Counted from the stretch's first letter, positions 44,364-53,237 are shown. The stretch is 64,000 bases of DNA from Actinomycetota bacterium (GCA_035640355.1 DASQWI010000011.1:237846-301845), one strand, 5' to 3'. Notes: generated by a model not told the origin, from the sequence alone. Numbers and translations: made by a program.

Positions 44364-45611
44364 TCAGCGAGCCTTGGAAACAGCCGTTGGCGCGACGGTT
44401 CCTCGGAAACTGAGCCCGTCGCTCTTCGGGGGCGGCACCCCGTGGCCGCGACTCACGAGGAACCAAACGGGAACGAAGACACACAATCCGTTCCGTGCGA
44501 GCAGCATCAGCGCGCCGAATGGCTCCAGGCCGTCGGCGAACTGGAAGAGCGCGATGCTCACTCCGGCGGTGAGGACGACGATCGCCGACGCCGAAGCGAT
44601 CGGAATGCGACGCGGGTCACGACTCGCGACCGCCGCCCACGGGGTCAACCATCCGGCGTATTGGAGGGAGAAGATTGGGGAGCACGCCAGCAAGGCGCAT
44701 AGCGCGACGAGTGACGGAACGCCGAGGAGGTCCTCTTCCTTCCTTCTGAGCGCCTTCCACCAGACGGCGCCGAGGAGCACCACGACCAGCACTCCCGTTA
44801 CCCACGTGAGAGCTTGCGACGAGCCGACCCGAACCGCCCCGTTTTCCCATCTGGGCTCACCGCCGCCGAACAGCCACACGAGCGTGCCGACGGTGCTCTC
44901 GATCTCCCATCCCGTGGCGGACCGGAACGTCGCCACCTGGAGAACGCCCCCGACGCCGCCGAGAACCAGCCAGCCGACGCCGGCGACCAGGCTCGCCACG
45001 ACGAAGGGGAAGGCCCGACGACGCGTCTCTCCCAACAAGGCGGGAGCCAACGCGACCGGCCAGAGCTTGGCGAACAGGGCGAGCGCACCTATGACGCCGG
45101 CGGCGTCGGGTCGCCGCTTCCGCAAGAGCGCGAACGCCCAGACCGCAAGCGCAACCGGGAGATACCAGACTCGGAGATATCCCAAGACGAGCAACGGAAC
45201 TCCGAGCCACAGATAGGTGATCGCGACACGACGACCCCAGCCGCGCCACATGCCGGCGAACGCGAGTAGATCAAGGAGGAAACACGCGACCACGAGCCGC
45301 GTGGCGGTTGCGCGAACGTCGGCGCTGCCGATCAGCCGGATGAAGCCGAGCTCGACTGGGGCGTACTCGACCGGGTAGTCGCGGTACGGAATGCCCGCCT
45401 CCGTGGACAGCGCGGAGAAGCGCCGAGCGTCGGCGTCGACGACCGGCCACGTCCAGATCGAAAACACAACGACGACGACGAGCGTCGCTCGGATGGCGAT
45501 GTTCCCGCCGATCGAGAGCGCCTCCAATGAAGGGCGCGCTTGAGGGCCTCGATGAACCGACCGCTCGAGAGCTCCAGATTGAGTCGCCATGTCGATCGAC
45601 CGCTTGTGCAT
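44364..45611 (-). CDS. GT87-like polyprenyl-linked glycosyltransferase (paralog A)
   Basis: A 415-residue integral membrane protein of the DUF2029/GT87 type, whose members are polyprenyl-phosphate mannosyltransferases of the GT-C fold. The first outer loop has PYRDYPVEYAPVELG, with an acidic residue where GT-C catalytic Asp lies, and WPVALAPALL follows later. About ten helices are visible. It is paralogous to the gene at 50061 (same YRDxPVEYxPV, GWGRR and LQVAT segments). The start may be the ATG at 45611 or the one at 45590; no Shine-Dalgarno decides. The substrate is unknown. Confidence 0.82.
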   Translation of the reverse strand: MHKRSIDMATQSGALERSVHRGPQARPSLEALSIGGNIAIRATLVVVVVFSIWTWPVVDADARRFSALSTEAGIPYRDYPVEYAPVELGFIRLIGSADVRATATRLVVACFLLDLLAFAGMWRGWGRRVAITYLWLGVPLLVLGYLRVWYLPVALAVWAFALLRKRRPDAAGVIGALALFAKLWPVALAPALLGETRRRAFPFVVASLVAGVGWLVLGGVGGVLQVATFRSATGWEIESTVGTLVWLFGGGEPRWENGAVRVGSSQALTWVTGVLVVVLLGAVWWKALRRKEEDLLGVPSLVALCALLACSPIFSLQYAGWLTPWAAVASRDPRRIPIASASAIVVLTAGVSIALFQFADGLEPFGALMLLARNGLCVFVPVWFLVSRGHGVPPPKSDGLSFRGTVAPTAVSKAR

Positions 45612-45738
45612 CGGTGCGTGGCCGATCGAGCTTGATTCATCGTTTGGATCTCGGGCCTCACCGCTCTCGCGGTTTGTATGGCGGACGCTATCGAGGCGCG
45701 ACTAAGGTCGTCGCGACGCAGGGCCGATTGTCGAGACG

Positions 45739-47244
45739 ATGGCTCGACGCAACAGTCCCTCGATCACCGTACCGATCATGCCCGCTCGCAGCATCTCTCG
45801 GGATGTGGGGCAGCTGTTCGAGTGGGCACTGGTCGTGTTCGCCGTCGTCGCGGCTGCGTTGTTCATCTTCGTTGCGTTCGCTCACCTATCCGATCGTGCG
45901 TTCATCACCTACCAGGCGGGATCTCGGATGGGGCTGGCGCTGTACGCGCGCGAAGGGATTCTCTACCCCCCGCTGTTCGATCACGGCTTCTACGGCGGCA
46001 CCAGGATGATGCCGATTCCCATTCTGCTCCATACCGGTCTCTCGTTCCTGACGGGCGAGTTCTTAGTGTCCGGAAAGCTGCTTACGTTCCTGTCGTATCT
46101 CGCCCTGCTCTTCGTGGCGTTCAGAGCGATGCGGAGCGTGGGCTGCCCCCCAGTCCGATCGGCGGTGCTGTTGATTGCCGTCACGGTGTCCGCGGTCGGA
46201 ATCTGGACGTCACTCACGATCTCGTATGACCCGCTCCCGGTCGCCCTTCAGCTCGTGGCCCTCATGCTCGTCGCTCGGGGTCGAGGGAAAGCCCCGATCG
46301 TCATCGCAGGCGGGCTTTGTGCCCTCGCCCTGTTCACCAAGCTGAGCGCGATCTGGGCGATCGGCGCGATCGCCCTGTGGCTGTGCCTCCGAGATCGACG
46401 CGCGCTTGCTTCATTCCTCGTCGCGTTTATCGCGGTGTCGGGGCTGGCAATCCTGCTCGTCCAACTCGGGAGCGAAGGCAGGTTCTGGCAGAACATCTCC
46501 TCCTTCTCGTCTTCTGCGGTGGGCGATGAGGGCATCGGCCGCGTTCCGTCTCAATTGGTGGAAATGGCCAGCATCGCCCCCGTCCTCTACGTCTTGCTGC
46601 CGTTGGCGGTGGTCGAGTTCGTACTTTCGATTCGAAACAAGGACGTCACCATCCATCACGTTGCCGCCCCATTCGCCGCCGCGACCCTCATCGTCCTCCT
46701 GACGCGTTCGGGCGCGGTATTCAACCACTTGCTCGACATGATGATCCTGAGCGCCGTGTTAACGGCTCGACTGTGGATGCGTTGGACGCACGAGGCGCTC
46801 ACCAGGGCAACCCTTGTACCGATCGCGGTCACGCTGGCGATGGTCGCTTCCTACCCTGTACTCCGAATCTCGGTCGCTGAAGCATCATCGGAACTCTTGC
46901 AGGGCGATGAGGCGTTCCTCGATCGGATGCTCGATCCTGCCGATCGGATCCTCTCCGAGGACGCATCGATTCCGATCATGCAAGGCCAGGTGCCCGTAGT
47001 GTTGGATCCCTTCCTTCTGCCCACCATTGGGGCGCGGGACCCCTTGGCCTACGAGGCGCTCATCGAGAGGCTGGAGCGTCGTGAATTCGACCGGGTGATC
47101 CTCGCGTATCCCTTGAACGACGTTCCTGAGGATTGGTACGTCATGCAGTTCGGAAGCAGCGTTGTAGATGCGATTGAAGAGAACTACTTCCTACTGGAGG
47201 GAAGACGGACGTTCCTCTACGTCTACGCGCCTCGCCCTCACTAG
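45739..47244 (+). CDS. Polytopic GT-C-like membrane protein, unknown function
   Basis: A 501-residue integral membrane protein with about ten hydrophobic helices and a soluble C-terminal part of about 115 residues (ASSELLQGDEAF.. to the end). The C-terminal ILAYPLNDVPEDWYV resembles the tail of PMT-like glycosyltransferases, in which a soluble domain follows the membrane core. In the N-terminal outer loop I see GSRMGLALYAREGILYPPLFDHG, which may hold the acidic catalytic residue. I cannot name a family. It is divergent from GT87 paralog A and lies in a cluster of similar proteins. An envelope-glycan role is inferred from context. Confidence 0.7.
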   Translation: MARRNSPSITVPIMPARSISRDVGQLFEWALVVFAVVAAALFIFVAFAHLSDRAFITYQAGSRMGLALYAREGILYPPLFDHGFYGGTRMMPIPILLHTGLSFLTGEFLVSGKLLTFLSYLALLFVAFRAMRSVGCPPVRSAVLLIAVTVSAVGIWTSLTISYDPLPVALQLVALMLVARGRGKAPIVIAGGLCALALFTKLSAIWAIGAIALWLCLRDRRALASFLVAFIAVSGLAILLVQLGSEGRFWQNISSFSSSAVGDEGIGRVPSQLVEMASIAPVLYVLLPLAVVEFVLSIRNKDVTIHHVAAPFAAATLIVLLTRSGAVFNHLLDMMILSAVLTARLWMRWTHEALTRATLVPIAVTLAMVASYPVLRISVAEASSELLQGDEAFLDRMLDPADRILSEDASIPIMQGQVPVVLDPFLLPTIGARDPLAYEALIERLERREFDRVILAYPLNDVPEDWYVMQFGSSVVDAIEENYFLLEGRRTFLYVYAPRPH

Positions 47245-47293
47245 GTGCAAGATCCAGTTCGCCAGGCGATCGTGAGCTCCGAACCGCGTTCGA

Positions 47294-48349
47294 TTACGCT
47301 GGAGCGTCGACCGCATCGCCGGCCCGTTCGGGGGCACCGACCCGGAGGTGCGAGAAGTTCGGAAGCAGCTCGAACGGCGTGGCTTCGCCCTCCGGGTCCT
47401 CTCCCGCCTGGTCGATCCGCTCCATGTCCGCCTGACCGAGGAATCGACCGGCCTCGGCGAGATACGGGACGCGCTCGGCGTCGATGCCCATGAGGCGAGC
47501 GGCGACGACGTCGGTCGCCACCGGGTCGTTGCCGAACACCAGGACGCCGGCCTCCACGGGTGTGCCGGAGATCGGCCCGTTTCCCTCCATCCCCACGATC
47601 CCGTCGACGATGGCAAGATCCGGCTGCACCGCCGCCGCCACGTCGAGGATCGCGGCCTCGATCCCCATCCAGTGGAGGGCGTTCTTGGGCCAACCGTAGA
47701 CACGCCCTGGAACGCAGCCGAAGCAGTTCTTCAGGGAGAGGGTCACGCCCGCCCAGTGATGGGTCTTCAACTTCGGCATCGATACGACGACATCGGCGTC
47801 CGCGACCGTTTTCGGCAGCCACAGCTCGACGAGCGCGGTGTAGCGTGAGCGGAGCCGTCGGACTGCGACCTCATCGGTGTTCAGGTCGACGAACGGCGCC
47901 TCCACCGCGGCCAGCGCCTGTTGCATCCCGCTGCTCTCGACCACGTACTGGGTATCGCGACGATGGCCGGGCCCGTCCGCAACCGTGACGCTCGCGGCGC
48001 CAAGCCGGCGCATAGCAAGGACGGTCGCGGCCACGAGCCTCGAGTCGGTGTTGATCGTCGTCGACGAGTCGAACTCGACCAGGTTGGGTTTGAGGAGGAC
48101 CCGCGCCCCGCGCACATCGGCACCCACCACGCGAAGCCCGTCGAGGACCGACTCTTGGAGGCCATGCTCATAGGAATTCGCCCGGAGGACGGCTACTCGC
48201 GCGTCGCCCGGTGGAGGGAAGGCGCTCTCGTCCCACGGCACGGCTCGGCGCCGGAGGTACGCCAGTGTCCCGGCGCCGCCCGCAGCCACGGCGGTTCCGA
48301 CGATCGCCGAGCGGCGAAGGAACGTCCGTCGGTCGAAGCGCTCGGTCAT
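47294..48349 (-). CDS. Tat-signal DUF362 protein
   Basis: A 351-residue protein with a twin-arginine signal (FDRRTFLRRS, residues 5-14, then a hydrophobic region). The DUF362 domain follows, with LKPNLVEF, DGPGHRRDT, VVSMPKLKTHHWAGVTLSLKNCFG and DGIVGMEGNGPISG. DUF362 proteins occur in redox and cell-wall contexts, and some carry iron-sulfur clusters; this one lacks a CxxCxxC site. Its function is unknown. ATG 48349 overlaps the stop of the toroid-protein gene (ATGA), so both are made together. A longer frame to 48400 exists but would delay the RR motif. Confidence 0.82.
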   Translation of the reverse strand: MTERFDRRTFLRRSAIVGTAVAAGGAGTLAYLRRRAVPWDESAFPPPGDARVAVLRANSYEHGLQESVLDGLRVVGADVRGARVLLKPNLVEFDSSTTINTDSRLVAATVLAMRRLGAASVTVADGPGHRRDTQYVVESSGMQQALAAVEAPFVDLNTDEVAVRRLRSRYTALVELWLPKTVADADVVVSMPKLKTHHWAGVTLSLKNCFGCVPGRVYGWPKNALHWMGIEAAILDVAAAVQPDLAIVDGIVGMEGNGPISGTPVEAGVLVFGNDPVATDVVAARLMGIDAERVPYLAEAGRFLGQADMERIDQAGEDPEGEATPFELLPNFSHLRVGAPERAGDAVDAPA

Positions 48350-49182
48350 TCGGAGACGCGAACCCTGTCCAGGCCAGGCCCCGTCGCGATTGCCGCCCAT
48401 GCGAGCGAGACGACGTCTCCCGCGAACCCAGTGCGCCCGAAGTTCTCCTCGAGCGCTGCCTCGGCGTCCTCGTTGTCTGGATCATCGTTTGCTCTTAGGG
48501 CCGCGGCGGCGAGCGCCACAGACAGTGCCCCGGCACGCTCGGCCCGCCAGAGTCTCCGAAGCCTGTCGATCCCGCGCGCCCATACCTCGTCCCGTAATCC
48601 CTGCAGGGCGAGCGTCGCCATCGCGGTGGTCTGTGCGTATGGCGCCAGCGGTTCCCCCAGCACGATCCGGTTCCCGTAATTCCAACCGCCACCCACGCAC
48701 TCCCGATCTCGGAGGACGCCCAGCCCGTCGCTGATGGCCTGTGGTGCATCTGGTCGCAGGATCCGCAGGGCCAGCACGGCACGAGCGGTCGGTTCGATCC
48801 AGCCGAAGGCGCCGGCCGTCCACGGCCATCCGCGGTAGCGGTCGTCGAAGGGGGCTTCGCGACCGGACTCGAGGTGAGGTGCTCGGTTCGCCACGAGTGC
48901 GTCAACGGCTGCTTCGCGTTCGGCCCCGTCCAGCGCGAGGGCGGCGAGCGGCGTCGCGGCGTCGTTCCGCACACCACCCACGACCACGGGAAAGCCCCCG
49001 CTCTCACCCTGGTACGCGATGAGCCAGGCTCGGGCCTTCGCATCGTCGAGCGCGATGGTCACCAGCGCCGTCGGTTCGGGCTCAGATGCGACGTCCTGGC
49101 GCGGGCCGAAGCCGCCGTCCGGGTTCCGGAGGGCCTCGAGCCGGCCGGCGTAGTCGGTGAACGCGTTGGTCATCTGGTGCAT
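48346..49182 (-). CDS. Alpha/alpha-toroid (prenyltransferase/terpene cyclase-like) repeat protein
   Basis: A soluble protein of about 278 residues whose helical repeats contain squalene-cyclase/prenyltransferase-type motifs (LRNPDGGFGPR, YQGESGGFPV, CVGGGWNYG). These are the QW/PFTB-like repeats of the alpha/alpha barrel. It lacks the DxDD catalytic motif of cyclases, so catalysis is not shown. It is coupled to the Tat-DUF362 gene (4-nt overlap). The pair may act on one target. ATG 49182 is chosen; ATG 49218 gives twelve more residues and no good ribosome-binding site. Not seen in the M. tuberculosis core block. Confidence 0.75.
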   Translation of the reverse strand: MHQMTNAFTDYAGRLEALRNPDGGFGPRQDVASEPEPTALVTIALDDAKARAWLIAYQGESGGFPVVVGGVRNDAATPLAALALDGAEREAAVDALVANRAPHLESGREAPFDDRYRGWPWTAGAFGWIEPTARAVLALRILRPDAPQAISDGLGVLRDRECVGGGWNYGNRIVLGEPLAPYAQTTAMATLALQGLRDEVWARGIDRLRRLWRAERAGALSVALAAAALRANDDPDNEDAEAALEENFGRTGFAGDVVSLAWAAIATGPGLDRVRVSE

Positions 49183-49289
49183 CGGCCTCACCGGGCTATC
49201 GGTCGATGATGAGGGCATCCGTAGCGGTTCCCGAGCAGCCGGCGGTGGTTTCTAGCTGCTTGGCGGGGCCGGGGAGGGGCTGGCGACCG

Positions 49290-49901
49290 TCAGGCGGCCG
49301 CCGCCGGACACGCGAAGTCCGGAGGCGAGTCCACCCTGATGTCCTTAGGAAGCGAGACCCATGCGTGCTTCGTCAGCCCGAGCACGCTATAGGTCACCTG
49401 GAACTGCGTGATCTCGAAGGCACCCTCCGAAAGGCGACCGCAATTCCCGAAACGCGTTCGAACGACGACCCACCGGCTATCGTCGCCGGCCAGAGTGAAC
49501 GGGAGGAACTTCTCCAAGGAGGGATCGCCCTGGCCGAGACTTCCGGCGTAGCGTTTCCCCGCCGTCTCCAACCTTGTCGGGACCAGTGGCTGGTTCCGGC
49601 CGGTTATGTGGATCCTCTGGATCTTCACAGGAAGCGGGCCGTCGTTCACGAGAAGGAAGCCGAACGAGAACGTTCCCCCGCTCACATATCCCACGCGGAC
49701 GATCTTCGGGTCGGATTGCGGCGCCGCTTGAGAGGCGAAGTTCGCGGCGGAGACGGGCTGGTACTGAAGGGCGAAGAGCACGATCGCACCGACCGCAGCG
49801 AGGACAAAGAGGTAGGCGACCAGAGCCCAGGCGCGCGCCCTCCACCGCGTCGCGGGGTCGTACGCCACGACCGCCCCGCGTGACTTACGGACGACGCTCA
49901 T
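49290..49901 (-). CDS. Single-pass membrane protein, unknown function
   Basis: A 203-residue protein with a basic cytoplasmic N-terminus (about 25 residues), one membrane helix (about 26-49) and an outer domain of about 150 residues rich in beta strands. The outer part contains FSFGFLLVNDGPLPVKI, which suggests an immunoglobulin-like fold, and one Cys pair candidate (NCG and FACP). No family was recognised. ATG 49901 is preceded by AAGGAG at a usable distance. It lies 71 bp after the toroid gene and on the same strand, so it may be transcribed with the DUF362 pair. Confidence 0.65.
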   Translation of the reverse strand: MSVVRKSRGAVVAYDPATRWRARAWALVAYLFVLAAVGAIVLFALQYQPVSAANFASQAAPQSDPKIVRVGYVSGGTFSFGFLLVNDGPLPVKIQRIHITGRNQPLVPTRLETAGKRYAGSLGQGDPSLEKFLPFTLAGDDSRWVVVRTRFGNCGRLSEGAFEITQFQVTYSVLGLTKHAWVSLPKDIRVDSPPDFACPAAAA

Positions 49902-50060
49902 GGTCACTCGCTCCTTGCCTACATCAGTCGGCTGAGAAGGCACGGAACCTTTAGCGCTGGATCTGAATTTCGCCGTGGTGTCCACGGTCGACCACGGGGG
50001 ATCGAAACGAGTTCGGCTGAGCTGCTACATGGGCGCGCTGTCTCGCCGATACAAGCGGGC

Positions 50061-51299
50061 ATGGTCTCGAAGGCGCAAGTCCGACTGTCGACGATGGCGA
50101 GCGTTCCCCCAGCGGATTGGAGGAGCGTAGCCAGACGACTGGTTTTCTTCGCGTTGCTCGTCTTCGCCGTCGTCGCCCGTGTCGAACAGGTGTCCTCGTC
50201 GATTCACACGTTCGGATCCGAGCGGCCCGTTCCGCGGACGACGTACCTTCCTCGGTTCACCGAGATCGCGGCTGCCGAGGGCCGGGCCTACCGCGACTTC
50301 CCAGTTGAGTACCCTCCGGTGTCGCTCGGCGTGATCGAGCTGGTGGGCGGGGCGAACGCGAACGAGACCGGCACTCACCTGGTTTGGTTCATGGTCTTCT
50401 GCGACCTCGCGATCGTCGCCGCCTTGACGTTCGGCTGGGGCCGCAGGACAGCGGTCTACTACTTGGTCCTCACGGTGCCGTTTCTCGGCTTCCTCTATAT
50501 GACCATCGACCTTCTTTCCGCGGCGCTGGCGGTAGGTGGGGTCGCGCTGGCGGTTCGAGGCCGGGAACGTGCAGGCGGCGTGGCGTTGGCTGCAGCCGTG
50601 CTAGCGAAGGTGTGGCCGATCGCCGTGTTGCCGGTGATGCTCGTGCAACGGAGGCACCGGGCATTGGGCTGGTCGGTTTCGGCTCTCACGCTCGGCGGGC
50701 TCGCGTGGATCTGGTGGGGCGGGCCGTCGGGGCCGCTCCAGGTGGCCACCCAGCGCCACACTCCGGGGTGGGAGTACGAGAGCCTGGTCGGCTCGGTCCT
50801 GTGGGCTCTAGGGCGCGGCTTCGTCAGCATCAACGACTCCGCACGCCTGGGGACGGCGCCCGGATGGGCCAAGGCGTTGTTGCTCGGCGCAGCGGTTATC
50901 GGCATCGCCGCGGTGTGGCACCGCGCCTCTCGGCGGGAGCCGCGCGAGCTTGGCCTTCCAGCCACGGCGGCGGTGTCGATCCTGTTGTTGGCCGCCCCGC
51001 TCCTCTCGTACCCCTTCATGATCTGGCTCGCACCGTGGGCCGCGATCGCCTGGGCGGAACGAACGGGATACGTACGGTGGCTGCTGGCCTCGCTGATGCT
51101 GGTGAGCGGCGTGCTGGTCGTGTCGTACAGTTCGGCGCTTGCCGACCATGCCCTGTGGTCGGTGAAGGCGATCCTGCTTCTTCGCAACGCGCTGCTGGTA
51201 GCCGTCCCCGCCGTCTACCTACTCGAGCGAGGGAACGCGACAGGGGAGGAGACTCACGTCGGCACTCGCCTGAAGATGAGCCCGTCGGTGTCCTCATAG
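50061..51299 (+). CDS. GT87-like polyprenyl-linked glycosyltransferase (paralog B)
   Basis: A 412-residue integral membrane protein of the DUF2029/GT87 type, close in sequence to the gene at 44364. The outer loop YRDFPVEYPPVSLG carries the acidic residue typical of GT-C enzymes, and AKVWPIAVLPVML, LQVATQRHTPGWEYE and WLAPWAAIAW are also shared with paralog A. About ten helices are present. The start could be ATG 50061 or the ATG 33 bp later. Its 3' end overlaps the convergent gene at 51254 by 46 nt. It probably moves a sugar from a polyprenyl phosphate donor to an envelope glycan. Confidence 0.82.
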   Translation: MVSKAQVRLSTMASVPPADWRSVARRLVFFALLVFAVVARVEQVSSSIHTFGSERPVPRTTYLPRFTEIAAAEGRAYRDFPVEYPPVSLGVIELVGGANANETGTHLVWFMVFCDLAIVAALTFGWGRRTAVYYLVLTVPFLGFLYMTIDLLSAALAVGGVALAVRGRERAGGVALAAAVLAKVWPIAVLPVMLVQRRHRALGWSVSALTLGGLAWIWWGGPSGPLQVATQRHTPGWEYESLVGSVLWALGRGFVSINDSARLGTAPGWAKALLLGAAVIGIAAVWHRASRREPRELGLPATAAVSILLLAAPLLSYPFMIWLAPWAAIAWAERTGYVRWLLASLMLVSGVLVVSYSSALADHALWSVKAILLLRNALLVAVPAVYLLERGNATGEETHVGTRLKMSPSVSS

Positions 51300-52747
51300 A
51301 CCAACGTCCATCCGGGGTCGACCTTCATCCTCGGGATGAGGCCTTCCTGCTGATCTCGCGCGAGTACGGCGACGTCAACGTCCCACGAGTCGAGGGTTGC
51401 CTGCCACCCCTCGACTCCCTCCGAGACGGCGAAGTACTTCCACCAGACGCTCTCAGGCGTGACTTCCACCAGGGAGTCGATCACCACCAAGTTCTCTCGG
51501 AACTCGAACTCCAGCCACGAACCCCACTGTTGTGCGTTGAACATCAGCTCGCCGGGGCGCAGGGTCCGGTGCAGCTCACGCGTGATCCCCACCGGCGCGT
51601 CCGCCAGTCGAGTCTCATCCGGCAACGCCTGTCCGGTGTATGGCGTCCACCGCGTCAACCCCCCGATGACCATCAGAGCGAGGAACCCGACGATGGCGGT
51701 GTTCAGTACTCCGGCTGGGTCCCGTCGCTTCGTGGGTGCCGGCCGGCTTGCGAGCACGCCCGCAAGCACGATCGGGGCGGCCATGGCCCACCAGTACACG
51801 CCGCGGATGGCGAACAGGGCGATGGCGAAGAACACCACGAGAGGTATGAGCGATGCCCACGGTACGGGTTGGCGCACTCTGGCGATCAGAAGGGCCGTTA
51901 CTACGACGAGCGAGATGAAGAAGGCAGCCCCCGTGTAGATGTCGATCGTGGGAGCCTGCCACTCCGCGATCGTTTCATGAATGACCGGATTCCTTGCCAG
52001 GCCGATGGCGTACGTCCACACCCGATAGCCATACGGGTTCACCAACGTCGCGAGCAGGCTGCCGAGGGCGGCTAGAAGTAACGCGCGTTCTGCGCGTCCC
52101 CGTCCCCACCGGTCCTCGACCCACGCCAGAACGAGCAGTACGGGGGCAAGGAAGAAGCTCCCGTGAAGGTTGGCCCATAGGACGGTGAGAGGGATCACCA
52201 TCCAAACGCCATTCGGATGCGTGCCGCGGCGGGCCACCAGCCACGCGGCGACCGCGAAGCAGAGAATGCCGAGAAGCTGCGGTCGAAGCATCAATCCCGC
52301 AGGGAGCAAGAAGCCGCTGATTGCCGTGAGCCACGCGGCGCGTTTCGTTGCCGCCCCCGCAGCACGACAGGCGAGGAACACAAACGTGAGCACGAGCCCC
52401 GCGAGGATGGTTCGGAGCAAGACCAAACCGAACCATCCGCCGAGCCGAAACGCCGTAGCAAGGACGATCTGAGCCAGCCACTGTTGATTGAGCCAGGGCC
52501 TGCCGTACGCAGCTGCGGAGAAGACGTCCGTCCGAAGGACCGTGTGCGTGTCGAACATGATGTCGCCGGCGCGGAGGTGGTACGCCAGGTCGATCGCGAA
52601 CAGCGGCGTCCCCGACATCACGAGAACGGGGATGAGCACCGCCACCGCCGCCCAGACCTGCGAGAGCCGGATCATCCGCACGCCGACCGCGAATCCCTGG
52701 GGGGAACTCGTGATCGCAGAAGCCGTCTCAGCCTTTGGGCGGCGCAT
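51254..52747 (-). CDS. Polytopic GT-C-like membrane protein with Asp-x-x-Tyr-His motif
   Basis: A 497-residue integral membrane protein with about eleven helices. Its N-terminal outer loop reads IDLAYHLRAGDIMFDTHTVLR.., then DVFSAAAYGRPWLNQQWLAQ, a pattern shared by a large group of unnamed bacterial membrane proteins (Asp-x-x-(Trp/Tyr)-His ... Asp-x-Phe-Ser ... Pro-Trp). A soluble C-terminal part of about 100 residues follows. The Asp is a candidate catalytic residue, but no enzyme is assigned. ATG 52747 is chosen; the frame is open to 52864. It overlaps GT87 paralog B by 46 nt at the 3' end and is divergent from the Tad operon. Confidence 0.7.
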   Translation of the reverse strand: MRRPKAETASAITSSPQGFAVGVRMIRLSQVWAAVAVLIPVLVMSGTPLFAIDLAYHLRAGDIMFDTHTVLRTDVFSAAAYGRPWLNQQWLAQIVLATAFRLGGWFGLVLLRTILAGLVLTFVFLACRAAGAATKRAAWLTAISGFLLPAGLMLRPQLLGILCFAVAAWLVARRGTHPNGVWMVIPLTVLWANLHGSFFLAPVLLVLAWVEDRWGRGRAERALLLAALGSLLATLVNPYGYRVWTYAIGLARNPVIHETIAEWQAPTIDIYTGAAFFISLVVVTALLIARVRQPVPWASLIPLVVFFAIALFAIRGVYWWAMAAPIVLAGVLASRPAPTKRRDPAGVLNTAIVGFLALMVIGGLTRWTPYTGQALPDETRLADAPVGITRELHRTLRPGELMFNAQQWGSWLEFEFRENLVVIDSLVEVTPESVWWKYFAVSEGVEGWQATLDSWDVDVAVLARDQQEGLIPRMKVDPGWTLVYEDTDGLIFRRVPT

Positions 52748-52885
52748 GCGGACCCAATCGGCAGGGCTTCGGGGCGACTGAAGCGCGCACAGCCGTCCTA
52801 CGTAGAACTTCTTATGCAGAGCAGGTGGAAGTCGGGATAGCGACGCCTCAAGCGCATCCCCCACCCTTCCGATAAAGCACGAAAC

Positions 52886-52913
52886 ACATTCGGCGCAGAC
52901 ATTCGGCGCCGAA
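52886..52913 (+). promoter_or_regulatory. Direct repeat and palindrome before the Flp pilin gene
   Basis: ACATTCGGCGC occurs at 52886-52896 and 52899-52909. The second copy continues into the perfect 12-bp palindrome TTCGGCGCCGAA (52902-52913). This lies 27 bp before the pilin start. It could bind a regulator of the Tad operon or act in the leader. A GATAAA box at 52871-52876 may be the -10. Confidence 0.45.
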
Positions 52914-52940
52914 CTTGAAATGACGAAGGGAGGTGTACGA

Positions 52941-53165
52941 ATGCTTCTCGCACTCTACGTCGGTGCGCAGACCTTTGTTGCAGACCTGCGCGGCAAGATG
53001 AGGCGGGAGGATGGTGCGGTCGCCACGGAGTATGCACTCCTGCTCGTTCTTATCGCGCTTGCGATTATCGCCGCAGCCATCGCTCTCGGCGTTGCTATCG
53101 CCAACGTGTTCTCCCGGGGTGCCACAACCCTCGGTGGTGTTGGCGGGTCGAGCGGAGCCAGCTAA
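52941..53165 (+). CDS. flp: Flp-type prepilin
   Basis: A 74-residue class IVb prepilin, the structural subunit of the Tad pilus. A charged leader ends at Gly before AVATEYALLLVLIAL, which is the expected prepilin cleavage site: mature residue +5 is Glu and +6 is Tyr. A single hydrophobic helix of about 25 residues and a small Gly/Ser tail complete it. The ATG at 52941 has GGGAGG at 52928-52933; an ATG at 52920 is in frame but has no ribosome-binding site. A long hairpin follows the stop, as is common for the highly expressed pilin. Confidence 0.93.
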   Translation: MLLALYVGAQTFVADLRGKMRREDGAVATEYALLLVLIALAIIAAAIALGVAIANVFSRGATTLGGVGGSSGAS

Positions 53166-53180
53166 GTCAAACCGCACCAA

Positions 53181-53237
53181 GAGCGGCCTTGTCGGCCGCT
53201 CACTCTCCCGGACGCCGGGGGAGTGAGAGGCCGACAA
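53181..53237 (+). terminator. Long hairpin after the pilin gene, with a competing hairpin
   Basis: Bases 53189-53211 pair with 53215-53237 in a 23-position stem with one mismatch and one G-T pair, closing an ACG loop. A shorter competing stem, GAGCGGCC (53181-53188) with GGCCGCTC (53194-53201), would block it. There is no T-tract. It probably terminates most pilin transcripts or protects their 3' ends, leaving less mRNA for the assembly genes. Confidence 0.65.
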
